A DNA stretch of 64,000 nucleotides from Cryptomeria japonica. Its lineage: Eukaryota; Streptophyta; Pinopsida; Cupressales; Cupressaceae. The notes beneath the pieces were generated by a model. It saw only the letters and a list, made by a program, of their open reading frames with translations. It searched no databases and was not told where the DNA came from. The translations under genes were made by a program, and so were the position numbers. Position 1 is the stretch's first letter; every line of letters starts with the position of its first letter. Location of the stretch: the NCBI RefSeq assembly GCF_030272615.1, contig NC_081409.1, positions 881,116,220 through 881,180,219 of the forward strand, given 5' to 3'. Below, in pieces: positions 11,132-23,394 of the stretch.

Positions 11132-12083
11132 GAGACAATGCAACTTCTCGCGTTGTTTCAAAGAAGATAATATGAACTGATACAAAGTTGCCCCAAGATG
11201 GGAATGATATACCCCCTCAAGAGATTGGGTGAAAATGTCTGAAAAGATCATAGATAATCTCTCAATAAGAAAGAAAGGCTAGAATGGAATGACCAGATAG
11301 GATAGAGTGACAAAGTCACGGGATAAAGAAGACTGACTCAAGAGACTAGGGCTATGGTAGTCTATAAGATAGACTACGAGGGAACACATCTCATTGTCAT
11401 CCACACATCCAAGAGATTGGAGTGTAGAGATAGAAGAGAGCAGTCAACAACGATGGCATTGGTGCACAGATTCGATCGTGTTTGCCAATTTCAGAGGCCA
11501 GCAAATGCAGGACAGTCGGTAAGTACCACAAAACCTCCTTGTACTTTGTCGCAATAATTATTGTCATAAATGAATGCTAGGTAGTGCAATAAATGAGCTC
11601 TAGGTATTCTAGAAAATGTCAAGCGGGGTAAAAACTTCAAGGTGTGTCTGCGTCATGAATGCACGTTTATGTCTTCTAGGCCAAATCGATAGTTTTGTGA
11701 TCAACATATGTTGTCGATTGGATAAGCTGTTGAGAGAATAAACTCAAGCAGGTCCTCTAGGGAAGATCATAATAGCAGATAGGGCTAAGATTGACAATTC
11801 TGTGATAGAACATACGTTGCCAATTAGGAAACTACTCAAGAGGATACACTCAAGCAGAGGCCCTAGGATAGGATAGAACAAGGCACTTTGTGATGAATAG
11901 GGAATGCCAAAACATTGTACTTTGTCATGAACAGTGAGTACCACTAGGATGGAAAGCAACACTTTGTGATGAACAGGGAGTGCCACTAGGATAGAGTGCC
12001 ATAAGCACTTGGATAAGAAGAAGCATTTTGTGATGAACAGGGAATGCCACTAGGATTGACACAGTTGATTTGCTTGACTGCAG
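11132..12083. repeat. Element A 3' region with minisatellite
   Basis: Between about 11883 and 12060 the phrase CACTTTGTGATGAACAGGGA occurs four times in variant form (11883, 11928, 11969, 12026), followed by GTGCCACTAGGAT. Before it, two looser copies of CTCAAGCAG(G)TCCTCTAGG-type sequence stand at about 11680-11870. No coding frame of note; a short frame at 11354-11557 is not recognised. Confidence 0.6.
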
Positions 12084-13065
12084 GAGTACCTACCTATGCT
12101 AGAACCAAGTGAGAGATTCCCATCGACTCAGAGTTTGTGAGCAGAGATGATTGTCGAGGAGAGAGCAGCGGTTCAGGCTATGGGCCTATAATATATTTTG
12201 TATGTGCCCGAGTTTCACATGAACATACGATTGTTGACTGCGCTGGCTCAGAGATGGCACTCAGAGACTTGTAGTTTTAATTTGTCGATGGGTGAGATGA
12301 CATTCACCTTGGAGGATGTATATAGGATATTGCGGATACCGATCGATGGGGAGTTAGTACCCTACAATCAAGAGGGAGACAGGGATGCACTAAGATGAGT
12401 GTTCTAGGATCCGGGACTGGAGATGATGGCTGGAGATGTGGCATGGGACACAATGACACAGACATGATTAGCACTACCAACAATGTTGGTAGGAGTGATC
12501 TGTGGGTTCCTTTATTTGGATAGGGTGACACGAGGGTTGGCTATGGGATGGGGGAGGAGAGGAGGAGGATGAGCTACTATCCTTGAGGGAGATCTGCTAG
12601 GGACAGGTAGATGAGATCCAGGATCTGGAGAGGGATATGGCTAGACTCAGGAGACAACTGAGGGACACTAAGTGGGAGAGGGATCAGGCTATCCAATGCT
12701 ATACAGAGGCTGAGATAGCACTGAGGGCAGGGAGATAGGCGGCAGGGGACACATGAGCTGGATATGCCTATGTTCTGTGGGCAGGGGAGGAGATTGGCTA
12801 CTAGAGAGACCTATATTATGGAGTGGTATCACCAGAGGAGTGGGAGAGGAGCTTCCATAGACCATCACGGACTGCGATGACCACTGGAGGGGGAGACAAG
12901 AGATAGGCATCTAGTGGTGGGGTTATGGGTCCTCCACCATCACCAGATAGAGGGGATAGGAGAGATGATCTTGGGGCAGGTCCTTCCAGGGCTTAGACTC
13001 TGTCGAGGTCAGCCATCTTCGAGGGAGGGAGTTCATCATAGCCTTAGAGGGCTCCCTATGTATCA
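12084..13065 (+). pseudogene. Plant mobile domain (PMD) protein, decayed, antisense within element A
   Basis: The frame starting at EYLPMLEP runs through VPEFHMNIRLLTALAQRWHS, ETCSFNLSMGEMTFTLEDVY, RILRIPIDGE, and, after a stop, LPTMLVGVICGFLYLD. The pattern of 'LL.ALA.RW...T.(S/T)F....GE.T.TLEDV..IL.(I/L)P.(D/D)G' is that of the plant mobile domain found in MAIN/MAIL-type proteins and in several plant transposons. A predicted coiled-coil stretch follows (IQDLERDMARLRRQLRDTKW) and then a proline/glycine-rich tail. At least six in-frame stops break it, most of them TGA or TAG. It is encoded opposite to gag-pol, between the 3' LTR and the integrase end, a position where Tat-lineage elements are known to carry extra antisense ORFs. 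Its role in such elements is not known. Confidence 0.75.
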
Positions 13066-14841
13066 GTTTTGTACCATTTTGTATGATGATGTAGACACCT
13101 TTGGGTGATGTTGTAGCCATATGATTTTGATATCATTGTATCATGACACTTATGATTTTGAGATGATTCATCCTTGCGGTAGCTATATGCATGTGTACCT
13201 ATGTGATGTTTCTATGTGATACATGTATCTATGTGATGCCTATGATATGGATGCAAATATGTACATGATGAAATGCAATATTTTTGTTCTTTTATGTTTT
13301 TAATATGTTATGCCAATGTGAATGTATGAAATGTAGATGGATATGACGATGCAAATAACTATTTACATGATGATAATGTAAAATGTGCTAACATTTATTG
13401 TGTGTAGGATGTGATGCAATTTTGATATCTATATGTATGTATGAAACACTAATATGTGGTAATGTAGGTGCAAACTACATGAAATGCATATATTTTTGGT
13501 GTGTCATTATACTTAGTCCTGTGATAATGGGCTACATAGTCTCAAGGATGATAGAGGTCTATCAAGAAAGTAGGATAAAAGATAGAATATATGGAAGTGA
13601 AAAGAGCTTCTTTTGCATTATCATCATTGAGCTTTATTATGGAAAAATACGTTATGACAATTGAGGCATATGTTCGACCTAGAAAGTCATTTTACCCGTT
13701 TGCATGGAGATAAGACAATTACAAACAAAGATTGCCCCACTTCATACTAGACTCATAGTGTCCTCATATCCTTGGACAAGTCATAGCATTATTAAGAGAC
13801 AATCCACAAACAACAAAGAAAAATAGGTGACGATACCCCATCCTCACCTTTCTAGTCAAAGACATCCTGGAGATAAAATATCTAGTCAGAGACATCCTGG
13901 AAAAGATAAAATACATGTCACCAACAAGATAAAAATCAAAAGAAAACCAAGACTCGACACCAACATCCACTGTAGTCTTCAAGTTTAGTGTCTCTTGTCA
14001 CTTGTATAAGTCTATTTGATTGTGGTCACAATGTTTACTTTCACAAAAGGATAGATAGCACTGAACCATAATGTTGTCTGAGTCTGTTGAAAGAGTTGAT
14101 TTGTTGAAAGTCCATTGTTGCTTGTGTCTCATCTAAAACTGACTGAATCCATTCAACTGATACTTTATTGCGGAGAAGATGAAACTTTATTGCAGATTGT
14201 GATGCAAATGCTATTTTATTGTGGATTGTGCATGGATAGACTGAAGAAATTGGAAGAAACTGTACTCCTCAGAACGTGTGATGCTCTTATTTCCACACCC
14301 ATCACTAGACGTAGGATTTACCTTAGCCACAGATAGGAGCTGATTTATTATGGATGGAAAGGGTTGAAAAGGAAGGTTTATTAGGAATGGATAACCAATC
14401 TTAGGTAGATCAGTAACAAGCCATGATGGGAATGGCTAAGTTTATTAGGGATGGAAAGGTTGTGAAAAGGAAGGATTATGAATGGCTAACCAATCTTAGG
14501 TAGATCAATGACAAGCCATGATGGGAATGGGTAAGTTTATTGTGGATGGATAGGCTGTGAGTGTGTGCAAAGTGAAAGGATGAAATGGAATCTTGAAGGA
14601 GGGAGGAGTAATGTCTCAACACATGGCGCCAGTGTCCCGGTTTTCACCATGGTACTTGCTCAGGGCGCCACCGAAGTGGTTTTCACCATTGGACAAAATG
14701 CTTTTCTGTTTTCCAATTTTTTTTTGTGTCACAAGGCACCTGTTTGCTAGGTTTTCACCAAGTAATGATTTTTAATTTTTTTTTGCATTTTTAAAATTTT
14801 TTTTGTATTTTTGTATTTTTGAATTAGGATATGTTGAAGAG
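13066..14841. other. Element A 3' non-coding part
   Basis: Rich in ATG/TATG short repeats at 13130-13460. At about 14345-14450 and 14451-14556 a ~107-bp unit is repeated in tandem (shared AACCAATCTTAGGTAGATCA and AAGCCATGATGGGAATGG). GTTTTCACCA occurs three times at 14640-14760. No supported gene. Confidence 0.5.
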
Positions 14842-15816
14842 CTATGTGTAAAACCTGTGAAGGTGCATGTTGTTGATAGGATCCTCCAAAGGTTCACCAT
14901 CTGGAGTTGAGAGCTGATATGCCCCAGATCCATAGGTTGTTGTGATGATATAAGGACCAAGCCAATTTGGTTTTAAATTTCCCTTCTTTTCTCTGTCTTG
15001 CTGATTTTTAGGATTTTCTCTAAGAACCAAGTCATCGACCTCAAATGTGTGAGGCTTTACCTTATGATTGTAGATGTATTGTTCCTTGACTGAATGATAT
15101 GTTGTTCGAGTGTCTGTCTTCCTTGATGAATGAACTGAGATAGAATTACTAATGTGTGAACTACATAGGCCCATATTTGTGTCACCTAAAGAAGCTTGAG
15201 CATCCCTGATAGAAAAGTCCCTGGAGGAAGCTCCATTAAAGGTCCATGTTGTATCGCCAGAAAGGAAAGGATGTGTGGAATAAGTGGATGAGTGATGAAG
15301 GCTTATGATTGTGAAAAGAAGTGAAAGTAGGATAGTATGATGAAGACATAGGATCAACAAGTATTCTTTTTGTCTTGAAATTGTAGAACTTTTTCCTCTA
15401 GTTATTTTGATAGTAGGGGAGATCATCTCTTGCTCTTTTTCTTTCATAGGATTTTTATCCTTGACCTTGAATTTTGTAGAGTCCAATAGCTTTTCATTTT
15501 GATTTGGACTACAGGAATTCTCTTTATTTTTTGCTTTTAGATTTTTCTTTTCATAGCTTGATTTTTTACCCCTGATTAGTAAGGGCTTTTGTGATTCTTG
15601 TTGATCCAAGTCTAGAAGCAGAGTGGAAAAGGAATGAGTGGATGAAATGGTAAGGCTACGTGAGCTCTCAAGAGGGTTGGCGATATTCTCAATAGATTCT
15701 TTGTTGGAACCACTCTTAGGATTATTGATATCAAGAGATGTTTGCACCACTAGAGGAGATTTGCATTCAGAATTAGTAGCCACAACACTAGGTGGTTCAC
15801 ACCCAATTCCTTGCAA
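14842..15816 (-). pseudogene. Integrase C-terminal remnant of element A
   Basis: The last ~90 codons of this 324-codon frame are the integrase tail of plant Ty3/gypsy pol. It shows KPHTFEVDDLVLRENPK, then LKPNWLGPYIITTTYGSGAY, then QLSTPDGEPLEDPINNMHLH and RFYT at the stop. These fit the usual 'R.F..GDLVLR', 'KL.PNW.GPY.V' and 'G.....WN..HL..YY' order. The first ~230 codons are lysine- and serine-rich, have no recognisable pol domain, and are probably linker sequence joined to the tail by an internal deletion. No HHCC zinc finger or DDE core of integrase, and no RT or RNase H, is present in the element. Confidence 0.85.
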
Positions 15817-16032
15817 ATTATTTATAGATTGTTCCTATTGACTAAATACCTTAGGAGATAGTGGGATTTGATCAACATGAAACATATACTCACCACATCC
15901 TAGGTCTTTAATCTTGATATTTTCTTTTAGCTTTCCTTGCTTTGATGTAGAAGGTTTTAATGATTTGGGATCAACATATGTTAATGAAGGAATAGCTTCT
16001 CGATTGACTGGTATTGTTATTTATGATCTAGG
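15817..16032 (-). other. Linker after protease, broken frame
   Basis: The minus-strand reading continues from the protease as KPSTSKQGKLKENIKIKDLG and HVDQIPLSPKVF but carries stops. This is where RT would be expected to follow; the frame instead runs into the lysine-rich linker, so the deletion end point is near or beyond here. Confidence 0.5.
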
Positions 16033-16638
16033 TCATAGATTGTTGCAATATATGAATGGATTAGGATCACCATTAACTATTAGTTCAACTCCATTGTGTG
16101 GAAACTTGATACATTGATGATATGTAGAAGGGATTGTGCTCATCTCATGAATCCATGGATGTCCCAAAAGTATATTGTATGTGAGATCTAAATCAAGGAC
16201 TTGACAAACCACATCCTTTGTAACTGGCCCAACTCTGAGAGATAAAATGACTGTGCCCTTGGATGAACACTCTTCATCATCATATGCCTTGATGCTAATT
16301 TTGTTTGTAGCATTCACAGCTTTGTCTAAATACCCCAATTGTATTATTGTGTTCAAAATACATATATTGAGACCAGATCCTCCATCTATCAGGACTCGTT
16401 TTATTCGATGTTTGTGTAGGAAGGCTTCAATGTGTAAAGGTGCATTATGTGGTTGGCTCATGCATGAGTCATCAGCCTCTGTGAATGTAAGGGAGTGTGG
16501 AATGGAAAGGTATCCCACCATGGCTTGAAACTGGTCCACATTCAGATCAGTGGAGACAGAAGTGTCTCTCAAAGGTTTTTCAAGAATGGATTTATGTGTA
16601 GGGGATATGCGTAAGAGCTCAAGGATGGAGATAAGCAC
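16033..16638 (-). pseudogene. Aspartic protease domain of element A
   Basis: A 201-codon open frame with the retropepsin active-site motif LIDGGSGLNI (catalytic Asp near residue 85). A second region, LTYNILLGHPWIHEM, lies near residues 155-170 and is followed by IKFPHNGVELIVNGD. This layout is typical of Tat-like Ty3/gypsy proteases, which cut the gag-pol polyprotein inside the particle. The frame is intact through the domain, but it is separated from the nucleocapsid frame upstream by a stop, and no pol enzyme follows, so the polyprotein is not functional. Confidence 0.82.
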
Positions 16639-16656
16639 GGGTGTCTTCCCTAATGG

Positions 16657-17163
16657 TTATATAAGGTCATACTCACGTTTGGTTGATGAGGAAGTGGTGT
16701 TTTCAACTGAAGCACCTTGCAAAGTGAATTTACCTCGACAAGTTGCAACATTACATTCAGAGGTTGGTTTAGAAGAAGATCCAATTCCTTTTAGGACAAT
16801 TTTGGGTCTTTGGGTAGAATTCTCAAGTGTTTTATACTTGATAATAATGGTAGAGACATAATTGTCCATTGAAATGTGATTGACAGTTGAATCATAGTTA
16901 TAGGATGCTCTGGTATAGTTGGTTTGCTCATCTATGGCTTTAGCTTTTCCCTTGTCATATTTTGGGAATGGATCTTTAAACATTTCATGTTCTTGATTGG
17001 ATGAGTGTCCTTCAATCTCAATGTTACCTCTATCAATAAGATATTGTATGATGTTCTTTAGTCGATGACAATTTCCTATTTTATGACCCTTGCTTTTGTG
17101 ATATTCACAGTATTCATTGCCATTCCACCAATTTGGTTTGACCTTTAGCTCATATGGAGGCAA
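16657..17163 (-). pseudogene. Gag nucleocapsid (zinc knuckle) of element A
   Basis: A 168-codon frame. Residues 19-32 form CEYHKSKGHKIGNC, a CX2HX4HX4C knuckle of the kind seen in plant Tat/Athila-like gag, followed by HRLKNIIQYLIDRGNIEI. This part binds genomic RNA in the virus-like particle. The tail contains a lysine-rich stretch and a serine-rich end. Upstream, the gag frame is broken by stops and frameshifts. Confidence 0.8.
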
Positions 17164-18233
17164 ATCTAGAATTGTTATTATTTTGTTTGCAACTAGAGTT
17201 TTGAAAGATGACTCAAGTGGTTATCCCAATGGGGTGTAGTTCCTTCATGATTTGGAAGTTTTTTGAGTATTCACTTGATTGTTTGTAGAGCTTGATCCCA
17301 AAAAATTATGTTGGGTCATACTGTATTGGCATCAACAACACCATCATTGATTGTGTTCTTGTTTTTATTCCAAAATCTTGGCTTATCTTTTCCTTTAAAG
17401 TATTCTTTGTTTTCTTTGAATATCTTGACGATGCCTTGTTCAATTAGGACCTTCTCTATTGCTAAGCCTTTTTCAATGACGTCTTTGAAGGTGGACAAAC
17501 AAGCTTTTCTTAAGTCATAACCAATGTCTTTGTTAACATTTTTGGTGAGCATCTCTACCATTTGTTTTTTAGAATTTCAAAAGAGCATCTACTGGCTAGA
17601 TTTCTCCATCTTTGTAAAAATGATAAAAAAGATTTTCCATCCTTTTGTTTGGTGTTGCACAAAGTAGTGACTGATATGTCTGTCTCTATGTTGTATGAGA
17701 AATGTTGGATAAATGCCTCTGCTAAGTCACCCATGACTTAATTCCAGGTGGGAGTTGGGAGAACCATTCTATAGCTTGATCACCTAAGCTCTGTGGGAAT
17801 AATCTCATCAAATATGTCTCTTCTGCTGCTACCAAAATGCAAGCTATGAAAAACTATCTTATATATGCCTTAGGGTCCCCTTTTCCTTTGCACTTATCAA
17901 ACGTAGGTGTCACAAAGTGTGTAGGAAATAGAGGCATTGGAATTCTTTTATCAAATGAATAGGGACATATGTCTCTCATTGTGTAAGTTGTCTTTGGTGT
18001 ATTTATGTCCTCCATTTTCTTTTGTAAGTATTTAATTTGCTGCTCCAAATTGTTCTTAGGTGGAGACCGACTCTTGGACCATGCTCCATGCCTGAACCAC
18101 CGGGTGGAGGAGGAGCATGCTACATTTATGGATGATATTGATTATACACATGTTCATATGGAGGAGGTCTATAGTGATGTTGTGTATAAGGACCACTTGG
18201 TATAGAGTCATGATGAGGAATGAAATATTTGTT
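17164..18233 (-). pseudogene. Gag capsid region of element A, broken
   Basis: Readable pieces in order are QQIKYLQKKMEDINTP, MPLFPTHFVTPTFDKCKGKG, DPKAYIR, a stop, then LMRLFPQSLGDQAIEWFSQL and PPGIKSW. These fit the retrotransposon gag domain ('P.FP..F..P.FD.Y.G..DP..HI', 'LF..SL.G.A..WF..LP...I.SW'). Several stops and at least one frameshift follow before the knuckle. The capsid therefore cannot be made from this copy. Confidence 0.75.
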
Positions 18234-18938
18234 TTATCCATGTATACCATACTCTACAGGCATGTCATGAGTTTGTTCTAGTGTGTTGCCCCAAAATTTG
18301 ATGCGGGGTTTCCTTGTGTCCAAAGTTTGAGCATGCCTTTGGATATCCAATTGCTTTGGTGGTTGGTCCTTAGAATCGGCATGTGATTGAGTATATTTTT
18401 TTGCATAAGACTTCCATAATGGTCTGCAAAGGTGAGTATCATATGCTTGACCATGTGTGTATGGGACCTCTATTTTTTGAAACAAAGATGATGGTGATTC
18501 AGGCACCATATGTGGTCCTCTATTGCCTCCACTATTAGGCCTCCTTTGATCCATTTTGAGGTGAGGTTGTTGCAAAGGTCTATTTTTCATTATTTGAGAC
18601 ATGTTGGCTCCACTTTGTGCCATCACTTGTAAGAAATATTGTCTATCTCTCCTCATTATTTCCTCAACCAATCTATTGAAATGGGGATCCATAATGGAGT
18701 CTTCCACTTCTACTGAATGTATAGAAAAGTTGTCCATATTGTCATTGTGTGTATCATTATTGTTTGTAGTGTCCATGTTCTCAACATTTGGAATGTTTCT
18801 ATAGGCATCCATGTTAGGTAATGTAGTATGATCAGAATTGAAAAAGACATCATTTTCATACTCATAGGCACTCATGTTTGTGGACTCTTGAGCCTCTTTA
18901 GCTTCTCTCCTAGATTTTTGGGAATGGGTTTCAACCAT
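18234..18938 (-). pseudogene. Gag N-terminal region of element A
   Basis: A 234-codon frame beginning MVETHSQKSRREAKEAQEST (methionine at 18936-18938), acidic and asparagine-rich in the middle. FNRLVEEIMRRDRQYFLQVM looks helical. The tail is proline- and basic-rich. The position, just after a ~2.2-kb leader and before the capsid-like region, makes it the gag N-terminus. It has no domain I can name; the frame ends at a stop before the capsid part. Confidence 0.6.
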
Positions 18939-21159
18939 GAACTAGGTATTGACCAAGATGTGGAAGACTAGATGAAAATGGAAAGAGTATGGAGGACCAA
19001 GAGTTGGATGGAATGTAAATGAATCTGAGGTGTACTTGCAATGTCCAAAGTGTAAGACCAAGTATGTATCTAGTAGAGTAGGTGTGACTTCCAAAGAGAT
19101 GATAGTTTCTCTTAATGAGGTAAGTTGACCTTGACTCTAAGTAAGACCAAATGAGACCCAAAGGTGATAGACCTTGATGAGGAACCACTTAGCAAAATGT
19201 TGTTGTATGTATTGTGCTGACAAAGTAAGATGAGGACAAGCAAGTGACCTTTTGACTCAAGTATAGACAAATGTGAAAGTAATGTAAGGTGTAAAGAAAT
19301 GATGGACCTTGTGAGACCCAAAAATAGGTTGAATGCTAGATGAAAACCCAGAGAGATAACCTAGGAAGCTCAAGAATTCTGAAACTGATTACTCTTGTTT
19401 ATTGGAGTGTAAATTTTTCCAATTTTTGAAGTTGTTTGTTGTGACTGAATCTAAATTTCTGACTATTTTTCGTGACAAGAGGACATAATGTTGATGAGGA
19501 CTCAATGTTTGCAAGTGTTTAGACTCAAAATGACTCAAAGAAAAGTGTGTTGTTTGATGTAAAAATGTTTTGCATACACTTGAAGACATAAAAGACAATG
19601 TTTTTGTGTTTGATCTTGAATGTTTGAATGTTCAAAAGAAGACAAGTACAATTCCTATGGCTGGCCAAGACAATAGTTGTTGATCCCACATGGGGTTTTC
19701 CCTGAAGCTACACTATTCAGAGCGAATACTTAGATGCTTGACCCCACTGGCTCCACCCTCGAGACACACTTCTCCTAGGTAGCCAAGCATAAGTCCCCAT
19801 GAAAACTCTCTGTGGCGAACTTTGTATCCCTACTAAGAACCATATGTGTGTGGGCCGCTCCAAAGGTCCGACCTCCTGCCCCAACAACTAGAAGGATTTT
19901 GGCTTTCTAAAACAAAAAGGTGCTAGCAAGGGCATCTTCTCGTGTGGCCATACATGCGACACTTTCAACTCTATAAATATAGAAGGCTCCCAGCCGATAG
20001 GGGTTACGACCTACAACTAATCAAATAAATTTGATCAAACGAGTTTATGGGGAGACATAGTGTCAGTATGAACTAATCAGCATACGTTACCCATGGATTT
20101 CACCATGGATACAGTTTTTTATAGTGGTTCAGAAGAGGATGGCTTTTCCTCGCTACCACTTGGGTCGTTCTTTCCTCACTAGTAGTCCTAGTGACCACAC
20201 GGGGAGACAGGCCCTCTAAAGATTAAACAAAAAGAGCATATTGCCCAAGACACAAAAGACACTGGTTCGATTTCAGTGCACCAATTGAAGTGTTTGATAA
20301 TCTATGAAAGCAAGGCACACAATCCTTGTTGAGGTCTTGCAACAAATATTTGTTAGTAGTTTGGGTTGTTTCAAATGATTACCCCTTCGTGCAAGCACAC
20401 AAGTTAGGTAGATTTTAGATCCAAAAAGACTTTGTGAAATAGGGGCCTTCAACAATACATTTTTTTAACCAATTCAAAGATCTAATTAATCATTAAAAAA
20501 GACCACTTGTAAAATTTCAATAAATTTCTAGAAATGTAAGAAAATCCAAAAATTTTGCTACTTTGCTCCAAAAATTAATTTTTTAATGAAAAATCATAAA
20601 AAATTAATATAAAATGTAAAATTGATCCAACAAATTTGAAATTGTTACTGGATACTCTTGATGGTCTTCCACACCTGTATAAAAAAATCCTCCAAAAAAT
20701 GCAAGTAGTTTGTGAGATATGAGCAAAATAATACAAAACCCTAATTTTCAAAGATCCAATTTTTAAGGAATGATTTTGAATCAAATTTAAAATCATAAAG
20801 AAAAAATCCTATGTATAATTATGAGAGATTTCCAAAAAAGTAAGAAAATCCAAAAAAATTCTCTCATTTGCTCTCAAAATTAATTTTTTATGAAAAATCA
20901 TAAAAAATTCATAGAAAATGAAAATGTGCTCCACAAATTATGAATTTTGGATTGAGAGCTCTTGATACTGTCTTCAACCTGAAAAAAAAAAATTATGCAA
21001 AAATTACAAGCTTTTAGTGAGATCGGATCAAATCTCTCCAAGATCTTGATTTTGTGTCCAAAACCCTAGATACACAAGGTTATACTCCAAATTGTTTTAC
21101 AAAACAGCAATATATGGTTAGGAAAACCTACAAAAAACATAGACCTAACAAAAATCCAT
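18939..21159 (-). other. Element A 5' leader
   Basis: About 2.2 kb between the primer site and gag, without a convincing reading frame. The part at 19640-20270 is GC-richer and reads as complex non-repetitive sequence. The part at 20460-21060 is A/T-rich with two related ~290-bp stretches (20560-20830 and 20860-21000) sharing AAAATTAATTTTTTA(A)TGAAAA and AATCATAAAAAATT. Confidence 0.6.
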
Positions 21160-21177
21160 GTCCTGCGAGGGGTGCCA
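21160..21177 (-). promoter_or_regulatory. Element A primer binding site
   Basis: On the minus strand TGGCACCCCTCGCAGGAC begins three bases after the end of the 5' LTR. It starts with TGG, the complement of a tRNA CCA end. The implied tRNA end has G as the discriminator base, but I could not name the tRNA with confidence. Confidence 0.75.
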
Positions 21178-21180
21178 AAA

Positions 21181-21965
21181 TGTTTATGGTGAAAATGGAT
21201 AAAACAATATTGAAAGGCTAAATGAATTTAACCACAAAACCCTAGCCTAACAACAACAAAGATCCACCATAACATATGAAGATTACCTAAGACATGCAAA
21301 TCAAATGAAATCACAAAGATTATACAATCACATGTCCAATAGGGTTTAGATCTCCATTCTTCCTATCTCCATTGATCTTTCTTGATATATTTTCTCTTGG
21401 ATTTTATGTGTGCACAAGAGCTCAATAAAGAACGGAAATGTGGTTCCAAGTAGGCTTGATCGCATATGAAAGTTCAAAAGTGTAGAGTAGTCGAGTAGTC
21501 AACTGATCAGGGTTGATAATGAAGGAAGAATCTCCTTATATAGAAGGAACTATAAGAAATGGAGCGATAAGATTGAGAAGTGTAAAAGATAAATGGTCGG
21601 CTATGATTAGAGGGTAGATAGAGAAAATAAGAAAATAATAAGAGGGTAGGTAGTGTAGGAATTAAGAGATGAATGACATGTGTAATAGGTGGAAAAGGCT
21701 AATGAATTAATTAAATAAATAAAGATTCATTTAATTAATAGAAGAAGTGGGATCAATTAAATAAATAAAAGTATTTATTTAGTTTAGGAAAAAGGATAAT
21801 TTAAATAAATAAATGTATTTATTTAAATGAGAAATAAGGCTAGAAGAGGATAAGTGAATTAATTAAATCAATAAAAATTCATTCAATTAATAGAAGAATT
21901 AGGCTAAGATAATTAAATAAATAAAATATTTATTTAATTCGACATGACAATTTTAGGTGTCTACA
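21181..21965 (-). repeat. Element A 5' LTR
   Basis: Ends TG...CA. The minus-strand TATATAAGG at 21534-21542 is a plausible TATA box for the element's transcript and lies at the same place in both LTRs. The inverted repeat arms are at 21799-21811 and 21816-21828. By eye it matches the 3' LTR at well over 90 percent, with small indels. Confidence 0.92.
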
Positions 21966-23130
21966 ATAGGTATTGTCACTCCACTTTTAATTTTGTGCAT
22001 GCAATGTTCCTCTTTTCATTGAATTTATAAGACAAAACAAAATAATTGGTACTAGGTAAATGTGTGTCAAAACATGTCAGTATTATCTTAGTCCCGATCT
22101 TATGGAATTCTATTTTAAAATAGAATTAATTTTTTAGTTCGTGCAACATATTTGTTATTTTTTATCAATTTGCATACATGTGATTTCATGGGATTGATAG
22201 GAAGTCCAAGAAAAGTTGTTTTTCTTTCACACATCACAAATTATATGAATACTTAAATTCTATGGACGACAAATTTTTTTATTGAGGTGTTATTTTTTCT
22301 TTCATTGAAATTTGAAAGGGAATTCAAAATTATTGATACTAGGTAAGGATATTTTAAAAAACATGACAATTTTGGTCTTACGGAAAAGAAAAATCTTATG
22401 CAAAAAATAGGTAATAACTATTATCATTCTAATTTCTATTTTTTATTTTTTTGTAGTATGATTCAAAGTAAGAATATTTCTTTGACAAACTTAGCTCCAT
22501 GGTAAAACAAAACATGTGAAAAAAGAGTACATAGTAGATGTTATCTTCATACTTTTAATTTTGTTTAATACGATTAATTATAAGAATATTTCCATAATAG
22601 ATATAGGCTCACGGTGCAAAAAAACACTTATGAAAGTTAGAAATGTGAGTTGAACATGATATTACATAGGGAAAAGTAGTAGATAATAGGTATTGGGTAA
22701 GTGCACAAAGATGCTATAAGTGGACACTTTTTTTTTTTTTTTTCTGAAATCAGGTGAGCCTAAACTTGGAGGCAAAATTTGAAAGTCATCCACTCAAGAT
22801 ATGAAGATAATCAAAGAAAAAATATTGTAGTACCCTAAATCTAGCTTCAAAACTACTAAATGTTTTCAAAATTGGATAAGATTAAGGAGGTCAAATCCTT
22901 CGCGCACGAAAAAATGACCTTGATTTTTTTCTAAAACCATGCTGATAAAATAAAACACGCCAAAAAATGCCCTTCGATAGACCATGCTGATAAAATAAAA
23001 CATGCCAAAAATGAGAGAAATGGAGGGAAATCAAACTTCCAAACCGTAGCTTTGTCATCCAGGCCTATTTCCAAGCTTAAACAGTCAAAAGTGCATACGG
23101 GGTACTTATGGTGTAAGCAGCGCATACGCA

Positions 23131-23320
23131 CTATTGTATAATATGATATTCTATATATAATATGTGTATATACATGTAATATATATAATATATAATATAT
23201 GTATATATATAATATATGTAATATATCATGTGTATAATATGATATTGTATATATAATTGTATATATATATAATATATAATATATATGTATATATATAATA
23301 TATTAAACATATAGATACAC
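23131..23320. repeat. TA/ATAT-rich microsatellite
   Basis: About 190 bases of (TA)n interrupted by G and C (ATATGTATATATATAATATA). It can fold on itself. The frames read from it (IYIYII) are artefacts. Confidence 0.85.
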
Positions 23321-23355
23321 ATGTAAGTGTATTATCTCCCCATCTCAAATGCATA

Positions 23356-23359
<4 letters not shown>

Positions 23360-23394
<35 letters not shown>

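Larger units (their letters stand above)
10336..21965 (-). mobile_element. Element A: Tat-like Ty3/gypsy LTR retrotransposon lacking RT/IN core
   Basis: Two LTRs of 782 and 785 bp bound an internal region of about 10.1 kb. Orientation is minus: a TGG-starting primer site abuts the right LTR, a polypurine tract abuts the left LTR, and gag, nucleocapsid, protease and integrase tail follow one another from right to left. The flanks are GTAGG (10331-10335) and ATAGG (21966-21970), a 5-bp target-site duplication with one change. Copy 1 of the host duplication shows the unoccupied site at 1131-1135. RT, RNase H and the integrase core are missing between protease (end 16033) and the integrase C-terminus (about 15110), so it cannot move alone. 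It also carries an antisense plant mobile domain pseudogene. Confidence 0.92.

Noticed and set aside
11118-11140. TTTTGCCCCTGTTTGAG next to the left LTR as a primer binding site on the plus strand
   Set aside because: It does not start with TGG, and gag-pol runs on the minus strand; read on that strand it is the polypurine tract.
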